From contig NZ_SWDW01000002.1 in the NCBI RefSeq assembly GCF_004919045.1, forward strand, positions 186,001-250,000: DNA of 64,000 nt, written 5' to 3'. Of this stretch, positions 36,469-44,663 are shown piece after piece. A program made the position numbers and the translations under genes. Origin of the DNA: Sinomonas albida (GTDB lineage Bacteria > Actinomycetota > Actinomycetes > Actinomycetales > Micrococcaceae). The notes under the pieces were generated by a model. It saw nothing but the letters and a program-made list of their open reading frames with translations, ran no database searches and was not told where the DNA came from. Within the stretch, counting starts at the first letter, position 1, and every line of letters starts with the position of its first letter.

Positions 36469-37290
36469 TTAGGAGGAGAGGAGGTCGTCGTGCTCGGGAT
36501 TGAGCCTCGCGAGCGTGGCGGAGTGGATGATCCCGTTGGTCGCGAGGGCGCTCCCACCCCAGGGGCCGTCGACGCCCTCAAGGGACGTGAACCGCCCGCC
36601 GGCCTCGGTGACGATCGGCACGAGTGCCGCCATGTCGTACAGCTGGAGCTCCGGCTCCGTCGCGATGTCCACGGCGCCCTCGGCCACGAGGCAGTACGAC
36701 CAGAAGTCCCCGTATGCGCGCGTGCGCCACACGTCCTCGGTGAGGCTCAGGAAGTCGCCGAACGAGCCGCGCTCGCGCCACCCGGCAAGGCTCGAGTAGG
36801 AAAGCGAGGCGTCAGAGAGGCGTGTCACATTCGAGACCTTGAGCTTCGTCGCGGCCGCGAGCGAGCGTCCGGTGTAGGCGCCGGCGCCCTTCGCGGCCCA
36901 CCAGCGCCGGCCGAGGGCGGGGGCGCTCACGACGCCAACCACGATGTCGTCGCCCTCAGCCAGAGCAATGAGGGTGGCCCACACCGGGACGCCTCGCACG
37001 AAGTTCTTCGTGCCGTCGATCGGGTCGATGATCCAGCGGCGCGAGCTGTGCCCCGTGGTGCCGAACTCCTCGCCGATCACCGCGTCGCGCGGGCGGGCGC
37101 GGGAGAGCTGGTTCCGGATGGCGTCCTCCGCCGCACGATCCGCGTCCGTGACCGGCGTCAGGTCCGGCTTGGTCTCGACATGGAGGTCGAGCGCCTTGAA
37201 GCGGTCCATGGTCTGCGCGTCGACGGAGTCGGCGAGCACGTGGGCCAGACGGAGGTCATCGGTGTATGACTCGGGGGCGACGGGGCTCAT
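36469..37290 (-). CDS. hisN: inositol-monophosphatase-family phosphatase, probable histidinol-phosphatase
   Basis: Mg-dependent phosphatase of about 273 aa. The metal site is complete: [19 protein letters not shown] (Asp-Pro-Ile-Asp-Gly-Thr), and the C-terminal [12 protein letters not shown] block. In actinobacteria the member in this rsgA/aroA neighbourhood is annotated as histidinol-phosphatase HisN (penultimate step of histidine synthesis); IMPase activity is an alternative. ATG 37290 is chosen over a GTG at 37299. It is the last gene of the doxX, aroA, rsgA, hisN series. Confidence 0.87.
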   Translation of the reverse strand: MSPVAPESYTDDLRLAHVLADSVDAQTMDRFKALDLHVETKPDLTPVTDADRAAEDAIRNQLSRARPRDAVIGEEFGTTGHSSRRWIIDPIDGTKNFVRGVPVWATLIALAEGDDIVVGVVSAPALGRRWWAAKGAGAYTGRSLAAATKLKVSNVTRLSDASLSYSSLAGWRERGSFGDFLSLTEDVWRTRAYGDFWSYCLVAEGAVDIATEPELQLYDMAALVPIVTEAGGRFTSLEGVDGPWGGSALATNGIIHSATLARLNPEHDDLLSS

Positions 37291-37341
37291 GGGTCCCACG
37301 CTATCGCCTTGGCGCCTTGGGGAGCGGGACGTCCGGCCCGT

Positions 37342-38514
37342 TCAGAGTGTGCCGAGTTCCTTCGCGTCGTGGGCCTCCTCGCGCGGGTTCGCGCCGAGAA
37401 GCCTCCTGAGCGACGCGAGCCTTGCCGGCCCCTGCGGTCCGGCGTGCCCGTCGGCGACCCAGGCGTCGAGGCCGCATTCGACGGCGGAGGAGTCGTGCCG
37501 GCAGCCGCGGGCGCAGTCCTCGGTGCCCGGTTCGAGGTCGGGGAACGCATGGAGGATCCGGTCGGGGTCCACGTGGGCGAGGCCGAACGAGCGGATGCCC
37601 GGCGTGTCGATGATCCAGCTCCCGGGAGGCGCGCCGTCGAGGCGCAGGGCGAGCGCCGACGACGACGTGTGGCGCCCGCGTCCCGTGACGGCGTTGACGC
37701 CGCCGGTCGCGCGCGAGGCCCCCGTGAGCGCATTGACCATCGTGGACTTGCCCACGCCCGAGTGCCCCAGGAGGACCGTCACCCGGCCGTCGAGTTCCTC
37801 CCGCAGACGGGCGACGGCGTCGTCGTCGAGCTTGACGCTGTGCGGGGTCGGCCCGGCACCCTCGGGTTCCGGGGCCTCAGCCTCCAGGCCTTCGAGTTCC
37901 GGGACCTCGGCCCCGGTGTCCTCAGGCGCTTCGGTCTCCGGCGCCTCTTCGGCGGTGCGGCTTACGACGACGGTGAGCGGCAGCAGCTCGTAGGTCGCCA
38001 GGAGCGGGGCCGGGTCCTTGAGGTCGGCCTTGGTGACGAGGAGGAGCGGCTCGATGCCCGCGTCGTACGCGGCCACGAGCGCGCGGTCGATGAAGCCCGT
38101 GCGCGGTTCGGGGTTCGCTGCGGCGACGACGATGACGAGCTGGTCCGCATTGGCGACGACGACGCGCTCGATGGGGTCGTCGTCGTCCGCGCTGCGGCGC
38201 AGGACCGTCGCGCGGTCCTGGACCCGTACGAGCCTCGCGAGCGTGTCCGGGCGGCCGGTCACGTCCCCCACGAGCGCCACGAAGTCGCCGGCGACGACGG
38301 GGGTGCGGCGCAGCTCGCGCGCCCGGGCTGCGATGACGGTGCGCTCGTCCGGCGTGTCCTCGGCGACGATGGTCGTGTACCGGCCGCGGTCCACCGTGAT
38401 CACCCGTCCCGTGACGGCGTCTTCGTGGCTCGGCCGGTCCTTGGTGCGCGGGCGGCTGCCCCGCTTGTTAGGGCGGATCCGGACGTCGCTCTCGTCCCAC
38501 TCGCGGTCGGCCAT
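37342..38514 (-). CDS. rsgA: ribosome small-subunit-dependent GTPase
   Basis: Circularly permuted GTPase (390 aa) that checks late 30S maturation. An OB domain comes first, then G4 (VTKAD), G1 (GHSGVGKST) and G3 (DTPG) in permuted order, then a zinc knuckle (CARGC-H-C). Between G4 and G1 there is an insertion of about 30 residues rich in Glu, Pro and Ala, which is not part of the fold. ATG 38514 is 4 nt behind the aroA stop and is preferred over starts within aroA. Confidence 0.94.
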   Translation of the reverse strand: MADREWDESDVRIRPNKRGSRPRTKDRPSHEDAVTGRVITVDRGRYTTIVAEDTPDERTVIAARARELRRTPVVAGDFVALVGDVTGRPDTLARLVRVQDRATVLRRSADDDDPIERVVVANADQLVIVVAAANPEPRTGFIDRALVAAYDAGIEPLLLVTKADLKDPAPLLATYELLPLTVVVSRTAEEAPETEAPEDTGAEVPELEGLEAEAPEPEGAGPTPHSVKLDDDAVARLREELDGRVTVLLGHSGVGKSTMVNALTGASRATGGVNAVTGRGRHTSSSALALRLDGAPPGSWIIDTPGIRSFGLAHVDPDRILHAFPDLEPGTEDCARGCRHDSSAVECGLDAWVADGHAGPQGPARLASLRRLLGANPREEAHDAKELGTL

Positions 38515-38518
38515 CGGC

Positions 38519-39877
38519 CTACAGGACCCCGTCCATCGGCTGGTGCTGGGCGCGACCGGCACCGGGGGCGAGCATCCGCTCCCACATCTGCGGAAACTCG
38601 GGCATGGTCTTGGAGGTCGTCGCGATGTCCTCCACCTCGATGCCGTCGACGGCGAGCCCGAGGATCGCCCCCGCGGTCGCCATGCGGTGGTCTGCGTAGC
38701 TCCGGACCAAGCCGGCGTGCAGCCGCGCGGGCCGGATCAGGAGGCCGTCCTCGGTCTCTTCGGCGTCCCCGCCGAGCCTCGTGATCTCGGCGACGAGCGC
38801 CGCGAGCCGGTCCGTTTCGTGGCCGCGGAGATGCGCGATTCCGGTGAGCCGCGAGGGGGTGTCCGCGAGGGCGCAGATCGCCGCGACGGTCGGGGCGAGC
38901 TCGCTCGTGTCGGCCAGTTCTGCGCCGGTGATCCGGTCGCCGCCGCGCACGGTGAGGGTTCCGCGATCGAGAGTCACGGTCGCCCCGAGCTTCGGGAGGA
39001 TCTCGCGCCAGGCGTCGCCCACCTGCGTAGTGTGCTCGGGCCAGTTCGGCACGCGGACCGTCCCGTGCGTCGCGACGGCGGCCGCGAGGAACGGCCCCGC
39101 GTTGGAGAGGTCCTGCTCGATCCGCACATCGAACGCCCTGATGGGGCCCGGCTGGACGAACCAGTGGTTCGGGATCGAGTCGTCGACCGCGACACCGACC
39201 TCGCGCAGGACGCTCACGGTCATCGCAATGTGGTCGAGGCTCGGGACCGGCTTGCCGACGTGCTCGAGGTGGAGCCCAGCCTCGAAGCGGGCGCCTGCGA
39301 GGAGGAGCGCCGAGACGAACTGGCTCGAGCCGCTCGCATCCACGATCACGTGGCCACCCGGGACGGTGCCCGTGCCGTGGACCGTGAACGGGAGCGAGGA
39401 CGGGCGGCGGCCGTCGGCCGAGGAGAGCCCCACACCGAGCGCTTCGAGCGCATCGATGACCGGGCCCATGGGGCGGACGCGGGCGTGCGGATCGCCGTCG
39501 AACGCGATCTCGCCGCGGCACAGCGCCGCGAGCGGCGGGACGAAGCGCATGACCGTCCCTGCGAGGCCGCAGTCGACGGCGACGGCGCCGAGGTCGGCCG
39601 CCGTCGACCCATGAGCGAGGGGCACGATCTCGAGGTCCGGTCCGTAGTCGCCGTCGCCCGGAACCTCGGTGACGGTGGCCCCGAGCGCGCGCAGGGCCCC
39701 GATCATGAGCGCGGAGTCCCGCGAATGCAGCGGCGCGCGGAGCCGGCTCGGGCCCTCTGCGAGGGCCGCGAGCACGAGATACCGGTTGGTGAGTGACTTC
39801 GATCCGGGGACGGTGACGGTCGCGTCGACTGGTTCCCGGGCGAACGGCGCGGCCCAGGCCGCCGCCGCTGTGGTCAC
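38519..39877 (-). CDS. aroA: 3-phosphoshikimate 1-carboxyvinyltransferase (EPSP synthase)
   Basis: Sixth enzyme of the shikimate pathway; joins phosphoenolpyruvate to shikimate-3-phosphate. It is 452 aa. Substrate-binding motifs include PGSKSLTNRYLVLAAL near the start, a GLAGTVMRFVP block, and SYADHRMATAGAILGL near residue 410. GTG 39877 overlaps the doxX stop by 4 bp. The order sigR/rsrA divergent from aroA-rsgA-hisN is common in Micrococcales. Confidence 0.95.
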   Translation of the reverse strand: MTTAAAAWAAPFAREPVDATVTVPGSKSLTNRYLVLAALAEGPSRLRAPLHSRDSALMIGALRALGATVTEVPGDGDYGPDLEIVPLAHGSTAADLGAVAVDCGLAGTVMRFVPPLAALCRGEIAFDGDPHARVRPMGPVIDALEALGVGLSSADGRRPSSLPFTVHGTGTVPGGHVIVDASGSSQFVSALLLAGARFEAGLHLEHVGKPVPSLDHIAMTVSVLREVGVAVDDSIPNHWFVQPGPIRAFDVRIEQDLSNAGPFLAAAVATHGTVRVPNWPEHTTQVGDAWREILPKLGATVTLDRGTLTVRGGDRITGAELADTSELAPTVAAICALADTPSRLTGIAHLRGHETDRLAALVAEITRLGGDAEETEDGLLIRPARLHAGLVRSYADHRMATAGAILGLAVDGIEVEDIATTSKTMPEFPQMWERMLAPGAGRAQHQPMDGVL

Positions 39878-40497
39878 GCGTGGCTCCCGGCGCCGAGCTG
39901 GCGGCTCGCGGTCTTGGCTGCCTTCGCGGCGTCGGCGCTGACGGACTTAGCCGCCCTCGTGGCGTCGGCCCTGACTGACTTCGCTGCCTTCGCGGCGTCG
40001 ACCCTGACTGACTTGGCCGTCTTCGCGGCGTCCGCCTTGACGGTCTTGGCCTGCTTGGCGGCGTCGGACGCGAGCTGCTGGGCGCGCCACGCGAGGCTCG
40101 GCCGCCCGGCCGTGTCGACCGAGGCGAGCAGGACGCCGCCGACCAGGGAGAAGTTCTTGAGCAGGCGCGCGCGCCGGGCCGAGCGGAGCTCCTTCGAGCC
40201 GATGTCTGCAGTGCGCCACTCGACGAAGGTGTTCAGCGCCGTCGTCACCGCGAGGACCGACGCCGAGAAGCGAGGAGCCTTGCCGAGCGCGAACAGAAGC
40301 CCCGCGCCAAGCTGGGTTGCGCCGACGGCACGGGCCAGCGTCTTCTCTTCGACACGGATGGGGAGCGCATCTGCCGCGCGGCGCAGCACGGGGGAGAGCT
40401 GCTCAGCGGTGGCGTCCGCGTTCTTCAGCTTGTCCGCGCCGGCGACGATGAACGAGGACGCGAGCAGGGGTCGAGCGAGGAATCGGACTACCGACAT
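39874..40497 (-). CDS. DoxX-family membrane protein with Ala/Lys repeat tail
   Basis: A 207-aa protein: about residues 1-135 carry four hydrophobic segments (SVVRFLARPLLASSFIVAG, GATQLGAGLLFALGK) of the DoxX type. Residues about 145-200 form four to five 11-residue repeats (DAAKAAKSVRA and variants), predicted as a very basic amphipathic helix. ATG 40497 has AGGAGG upstream. DoxX proteins are quinone-interacting or redox-linked in relatives. The gene is divergent from sigR and so shares a regulatory region with an oxidative-stress sigma factor. Confidence 0.85.
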   Translation of the reverse strand: MSVVRFLARPLLASSFIVAGADKLKNADATAEQLSPVLRRAADALPIRVEEKTLARAVGATQLGAGLLFALGKAPRFSASVLAVTTALNTFVEWRTADIGSKELRSARRARLLKNFSLVGGVLLASVDTAGRPSLAWRAQQLASDAAKQAKTVKADAAKTAKSVRVDAAKAAKSVRADATRAAKSVSADAAKAAKTASRQLGAGSHA

Positions 40498-40545
40498 GAG
40501 GCCTCCTGGTTGGGGTTTCCGGCGGGTCCAGTCTTGCACTTTCGC

Positions 40546-40571
40546 GGAATATTTTCCCTTTTCGTGCGGTT
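40546..40571 (+). promoter_or_regulatory. SigR-type autoregulatory promoter
   Basis: GGAAT (40546-40550), exactly 18 bp, then GTT (40569-40571): the known SigR/SigH consensus GGAAT-N18-GTT. It lies 90 bp upstream of the sigR ATG, consistent with self-activation under disulfide stress. Confidence 0.8.
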
Positions 40572-40646
40572 TCCATGTTCGTTGAGCCTGCGTCTGGAGA
40601 GGAGACCCCGTGCTGGTCTTGGACCGCCCGCGTGCCGCCGCGCCAG

Positions 40647-40652
40647 TAGACT
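40647..40652 (+). promoter_or_regulatory. candidate -10 box for leaderless sigR transcript
   Basis: TAGACT ends 8 nt before ATG 40661; no ribosome site lies between. It could supply basal sigR expression separately from the SigR-dependent promoter. Confidence 0.4.
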
Positions 40653-40660
40653 GGTCCGCA

Positions 40661-41359
40661 ATGAGCACCGTCGATTCCATCGAGCCTGACGATTCCGCGG
40701 CGGATTCGGCTGCGGGCACCGATCCGGCCACGGAGAGTCCCGAAGCGCGCCGCGAGCGTTTCGAGCGCGACGCCATGCAGTACGTCGACCAGCTGTACTC
40801 GGCCGCAATGCGCATGGCCCGCAATCCTGCAGATGCGGAGGACCTCGTCCAAGAGGCCTACGCAAAGGCGTTCGCAGCGTTCCACCAGTACAAGCCGGGC
40901 ACCAACCTCAAGGCCTGGCTGTACCGGATCCTCACGAACACCTACATCAACCTGTACCGCAAGCGTCAGCGCGAGCCCCAACAGGCCAACACGGACACCG
41001 TCGAGGACTGGCAGCTCGCGCGCGCCGAGTCGCACTCCTCGACAGGGCTCCGCTCGGCCGAGGCCGAGGCGCTCGACCACCTGCCGGACTCCGACGTCAA
41101 GCAGGCGCTGCAGGCCATCCCCGAGGAGTTCCGGCTCGCGGTGTACTTCGCCGACGTCGAGGGCTTCGCGTACAAGGAGATCTCGGAGATCATGGGCACG
41201 CCGATCGGCACCGTGATGTCCAGGCTCCACCGGGGGAGGAAGCTCCTCCGGGACCGTTTGGCAGATTACGCCGCAGAACGCGGCTTTGCGGGCGCGCGGG
41301 TGTCCGTGAATTCGGGCGCGGGCACCGAAGCGGACTCGAGCAAGCAGGAGAAGGAATAA
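40661..41359 (+). CDS. sigR: ECF sigma factor SigR/SigH (thiol-oxidative stress)
   Basis: RNA polymerase sigma factor of 232 aa. Region 2 has [33 protein letters not shown] (seen as [16 protein letters not shown]) and [14 protein letters not shown]; region 4 has [23 protein letters not shown] and [15 protein letters not shown]. Both match the SigR/SigH group that controls disulfide-stress genes. ATG 40661 fits homologues; GTG 40610 would add 17 unconserved residues. The next gene encodes its anti-sigma factor, with start and stop overlapping by one base. Confidence 0.94.
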   Translation: MSTVDSIEPDDSAADSAAGTDPATESPEARRERFERDAMQYVDQLYSAAMRMARNPADAEDLVQEAYAKAFAAFHQYKPGTNLKAWLYRILTNTYINLYRKRQREPQQANTDTVEDWQLARAESHSSTGLRSAEAEALDHLPDSDVKQALQAIPEEFRLAVYFADVEGFAYKEISEIMGTPIGTVMSRLHRGRKLLRDRLADYAAERGFAGARVSVNSGAGTEADSSKQEKE

Positions 41360-41631
41360 TGGGCAACTGTCAGGGACTCGGCGACTGCGACGAATCGCGG
41401 CTTGAGCGACTCTACGAGTACCTCGACGGCGCACTGCCCGCGGCGGACGTCGCCGAAATCCGCGCGCACCTCGAGTCCTGCTCTGAGTGCCGCGAAGAGC
41501 ACAATCTCGAGTGCATGATCCGCAGCGCCATGAAGCGCAGCTGTGCCGAGCAGGCCCCCGCGAAGCTCAAGCTCAGCATCCTCGAGAAGATCCATTCGAT
41601 CCGCTCCTCCGCGACCGTCGCCGAGGTCTGA
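41359..41631 (+). CDS. rsrA: mycothiol-system anti-sigma-R factor RsrA
   Basis: A 90-aa zinc-containing anti-sigma factor (ZAS family). The redox switch HLESCSEC (His-x3-Cys-x2-Cys) is present together with an N-terminal Cys pair. Reduced, it holds SigR; disulfide formation releases zinc and SigR. TAATG overlaps with the sigR stop. Behind it lies the convergent bL37 gene. Confidence 0.95.
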   Translation: MGNCQGLGDCDESRLERLYEYLDGALPAADVAEIRAHLESCSECREEHNLECMIRSAMKRSCAEQAPAKLKLSILEKIHSIRSSATVAEV

Positions 41632-41769
41632 CCCGACCGACGCACTCGCACGACCCATCCGCACACAGCGTCAACGCCACAGGCTGTGGTGGGAAATATT
41701 CCCTTTGCTGTTTATCTCCTGGTTTCTTTATCTCCCCTATGACTGTCGTAGGCGTCCTGCAGGGGCGCC

Positions 41770-41844
41770 TCAGGCGTTGGGGCGCCGACCGTGGTTCGCG
41801 CCGCTCTTCTTGCGGTCACGGCGCTTGCGTGCACGCTTGCTCAT
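41770..41844 (-). CDS. 50S ribosomal protein bL37 (AURKAIP1/COX24-type, 24 aa)
   Basis: A 24-codon gene, too small for most finders. The product begins MSKRARKRRDRKKSG and ends ANHGRRPNA: very basic, with the NHG(K/R)RPN ending characteristic of the actinobacterial ribosomal peptide bL37 seen in mycobacterial 50S structures. GGAGG lies 5 nt ahead of the ATG. The place next to sigR/rsrA is conserved in relatives, as I recall. Stop TGA at 41770-41772. Confidence 0.9.
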   Translation of the reverse strand: MSKRARKRRDRKKSGANHGRRPNA

Positions 41845-41964
41845 AGGGGCCTCCTTGGGCTCGGTAACGTTGATGGCCCGGAAGGCCGCCTACCATCCTC
41901 CCACATCTGCGGCGCAGGGCCCAAAACGCCGGCAAGGTCAGCGCACACGCAGGGCGCGGGAGGC

Positions 41965-42684
41965 TCAGCCGCGGAGCGAGTTCCGGACGGCGATGCGGGC
42001 CTGGTCGAGCACGGTGCGGAGCGTCTCGAGCGTGACCTCGGTGACGGCCTCGCGCGCGGCGTGAGATCTGAGCTCGACGCGGAGGTCGTCGCGGAACGCC
42101 TGGACGAGCATCTCGGCCTCGACGAGCCGGCCGTGGCTCTCGCGGCTGAAGCGCTCGGGAGACGGCTCCGCGAATCCATCGCGGAGCGCCTCCGTGAGCG
42201 GCCCGCCCGGGCGAGCGGACGACGGCGGCGGCGCGCCCTGCGCGGGAGCCTTCGCCGTCGTCCGCGCTTCTACGCGCACGCTGCGCGCCGCCTGCCGGGC
42301 GGTCTCCGCCGTCGCCGCGAGATCCGCCCGCAGGCCGCGCATGCTCGCGCGGAGCTCGTCGCGCAGGGAATCCGCGAGCCGGCGCACCGACGCCGAGATG
42401 TCCTGTTCGACATCGGCGAGCTCGTCCCGCCGCGCATCGAGCTCCCGCAGCCCGGCCTCGGTGATGCGGTAGATGCTTCGCCGCCCGGCCGGCTCCGCCT
42501 CGACGAGGCCCTCGTCCTGGAGCTTCGCAAGGCGGGGATACACCGTCCCTGGGCTCGGCGAGTACGTGCCGCCGAAGCGATCGCTCAGAGCCTTGATGAG
42601 CTCGTAGCCATGCCGGGGACCGTCCTCGAGGAGCGCGAGGAGGTAGAGGCGCAGAGCGCCGTGGGCGAAGACCGGAGGCGTCAC
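41965..42684 (-). CDS. PadR-family transcriptional regulator
   Basis: A 239-aa regulator. Residues about 10-90 form the PadR winged helix (LALLEDGPRHGYELIKALSD, YPRLAKLQDEGLVEAE, YRITEAG). The C-terminal half is long, alpha-helical and rich in Arg, Ala and Glu, larger than in short PadR proteins. It overlaps the DUF4097 gene by 4 bp on the same strand. Twin palindromes upstream of that gene are its likely target. Ligand unknown. Confidence 0.9.
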   Translation of the reverse strand: MTPPVFAHGALRLYLLALLEDGPRHGYELIKALSDRFGGTYSPSPGTVYPRLAKLQDEGLVEAEPAGRRSIYRITEAGLRELDARRDELADVEQDISASVRRLADSLRDELRASMRGLRADLAATAETARQAARSVRVEARTTAKAPAQGAPPPSSARPGGPLTEALRDGFAEPSPERFSRESHGRLVEAEMLVQAFRDDLRVELRSHAAREAVTEVTLETLRTVLDQARIAVRNSLRG

Positions 42685-43568
42685 TCTGCCGCCTCCTCGC
42701 CGCCCGCGGACGCCGGGTCGTCGGCGGCCTCTCCCGCGGTGTGACCCGCCTCGGCCGGGCTCGATGCCTGGCCCGCGTGCACCACAGAGACGTTGCCGGA
42801 GACCGTGTTGGAGCGCAGCACCATGAGCCGCAGGTCGGGGCCGAGGATCGTCTCGAGGCGGCCCTTGAAGGAGGAGAAGCGGGACTCATCCACGACGACG
42901 CGGCCGGACACGGTCGTCGCCGTGAGGTCCACGCCGATGTCGCGGGGGAGGCGCACGGTGATGTCGCCACTCACGGTGCTCGCCCCCAGGGACTCGCAAT
43001 ATCCCTCGGTGTCGAAGACGAGGTCGCCCGAGACGGACTTCGCCCGGATGTCCTTGAGCAGGCCCGACGCCGTTACCTCGCCCGAGACGGTCTTCGCGGT
43101 CAGGATGCCTTCGTGGCTCCGCGCGATGACGTCTCCGCTCACAGTATTGAGGTGCAGCTCGCCGCGGGTCCCGTCGCCGAGGACCGAGCCGGAGACGGTG
43201 TTGAGCCGCGTGACAGGGCCGGTCCCGGAGACAAGGCCGTCGCCGCTCACGGTGCCGATCTCCACGGGGACGCCAGCAGGCACGGCGATCGAGACGACCG
43301 TGCTGTTCTCGCTCGAGCCGGACACCGTTCCCATGAGGTTCTTGAACCAGCCCTCGAGGCCCTGCAGCTGGTGGCGTACCTCGAGGCGCCCGTTGTCGAG
43401 CGAGACGGCGACGGGATCGCCCTGCACCGAGCTCACCTCGATGACGGCGTCCGGGCGGTCGTGGACGATGACGTCAAGTCGGCCGCCGACGATCCCGGCG
43501 CGCAGCGACGTGACCCCGTCGACCGTGATGGTCTGCGGTTCGGTGACGTTCCAGTTCTCCGTTGACAT
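42681..43568 (-). CDS. DUF4097 beta-strand repeat protein
   Basis: A 295-aa protein whose central ~170 residues are about eight repeats of 19-22 aa, each containing (T/S)VSG followed by a beta-strand pair, as in DUF4097 right-handed beta-helices. There is no signal peptide or membrane helix. The C-terminal ~30 residues are Glu/Ala-rich. ATG 43568 has GGAGGGG at the right spacing; the frame upstream of it is not conserved. It overlaps padR by 4 bp. Function is unknown. Confidence 0.85.
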   Translation of the reverse strand: MSTENWNVTEPQTITVDGVTSLRAGIVGGRLDVIVHDRPDAVIEVSSVQGDPVAVSLDNGRLEVRHQLQGLEGWFKNLMGTVSGSSENSTVVSIAVPAGVPVEIGTVSGDGLVSGTGPVTRLNTVSGSVLGDGTRGELHLNTVSGDVIARSHEGILTAKTVSGEVTASGLLKDIRAKSVSGDLVFDTEGYCESLGASTVSGDITVRLPRDIGVDLTATTVSGRVVVDESRFSSFKGRLETILGPDLRLMVLRSNTVSGNVSVVHAGQASSPAEAGHTAGEAADDPASAGGEEAAE

Positions 43569-43610
43569 GGCCCCTCCTGGCGGAATCCCCTCCCTCGCCT
43601 GATGGCGGGG

Positions 43611-43652
43611 GTCGCGATATAACGCGATCTGAGAAACACGATATATCGCGTT
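43611..43652. promoter_or_regulatory. twin palindromic operators of the DUF4097-padR operon
   Basis: Site 1 TCGCGATATAACGCGA (43612-43627) and site 2 AACACGATATATCGCGTT (43635-43652) are near-perfect inverted repeats with the same CGATATA core and centres 24 bp apart, 43-84 bp ahead of the start. PadR autoregulation is the natural inference. Confidence 0.65.
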
Positions 43653-43808
43653 GTGGTGAGGCGCAAGGGTCAAGGGGACGGCACGGGACACAGGAAGGGC
43701 CGGTACGACGACCAGATCATTCGACAGAGCTCAGGGGTGCGTCTCGCTCTGACGCGTGCGGGTCCAGGAACTGGCTCGAGGACTGGGACGGCTTTCGGAC
43801 TGACGGCT

Positions 43809-44408
43809 CTAGGACTGGGGGAGCCGGAGCCACGGGAACCAGCCGCGATGCAGCACGAGCCACGCGATCAGCCCGTATCCGGCCTGCCCCGGAACTCCAG
43901 CGTTCGCCGCGAGATCGCCGCGCCACTGCTCGTGGTTGAGGAGCGGGGAGAACGTGTCCACGTAGTAGTGCTTGCGGCGCGTGGTGACGTCCGCGAAGGC
44001 CGTGTTGAGTTCGGCCAGGCGCCGGTTCTGCGCCGGATCGAGCGTGGGCGGCGGGCCGACCACGAATACCTCGGCGCTGTTCTGCGCGGCGGTGTCGAGG
44101 ATGTTCGCCACGTTGAGCCGGCTGCGCGCCGGCGTGAGTCCGAACTCGATGTCCCGGCCCGACAGCCCGATCACGAGGCGGTTCTCGTAGCCCTCGCCGA
44201 AGCGGCGCTGGGCCTCCTCGAGCCAGCGCGTCGAGAGCGTCTCGGTGCCCTCCTGGGGCGCAGCGAGGACGTAGCTTTCGAGGGTCAGCTCCTCGCGCGG
44301 AGTTCGGGCCAGGACCCGCCCGAGCCAGCCGAGCGCGCGTGGGTCGCCGGTCCCAGCCAGCAATTCGTCGCCGATCGCCGCGAGGCGAACCTTCCTCTCG
44401 TGCGCCAT
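43809..44408 (-). CDS. SGNH/GDSL-type hydrolase, cytoplasmic
   Basis: A 199-aa protein with a divergent SGNH block I (AAIGDELLAGTGD, Glu rather than Ser after GD), VIGLSGRDIE in the block III position and a C-terminal NHEQWRGDLA that could carry the catalytic His. It has no signal peptide. ATG 44408 has GGAGGAGCGC directly upstream. Because the Ser after GD is replaced, catalytic activity is uncertain. It stands between padR operators and kgd and resembles no operon partner. Confidence 0.75.
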   Translation of the reverse strand: MAHERKVRLAAIGDELLAGTGDPRALGWLGRVLARTPREELTLESYVLAAPQEGTETLSTRWLEEAQRRFGEGYENRLVIGLSGRDIEFGLTPARSRLNVANILDTAAQNSAEVFVVGPPPTLDPAQNRRLAELNTAFADVTTRRKHYYVDTFSPLLNHEQWRGDLAANAGVPGQAGYGLIAWLVLHRGWFPWLRLPQS

Positions 44409-44566
44409 GCGCTCCTCCAACCAGCTGGCCGCCTCCGCCGTGCGTGCACGGCGCCTTTGGCTCACGAGTCTAGCGAAAGAGCCCGCCGGAGCCCGGGAGG
44501 GCGGGACTGCGCGGCCGAACTGCCGGTGTGGCGATCACAACACCGGCGGCGGGCAGTGCCTACGCC

Positions 44567-44615
44567 GACGACGGCGGCCCGCACCCTCGCTGGGAAGGTG
44601 CGGGCCGCCGTCGTC
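44567..44615 (-). terminator. terminator-type hairpin downstream of kgd
   Basis: Perfect 19-bp stem (44567-44585 with 44597-44615) and an 11-nt loop, 49 bp after the kgd stop. A second weaker hairpin (44522-44546) follows. Neither has a U tract. Confidence 0.7.
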
Positions 44616-44663
44616 CGCTGCGTGGGGCTCCGCGCCGTCCGTGCGGCAGGAGCCCTGGGAGCG

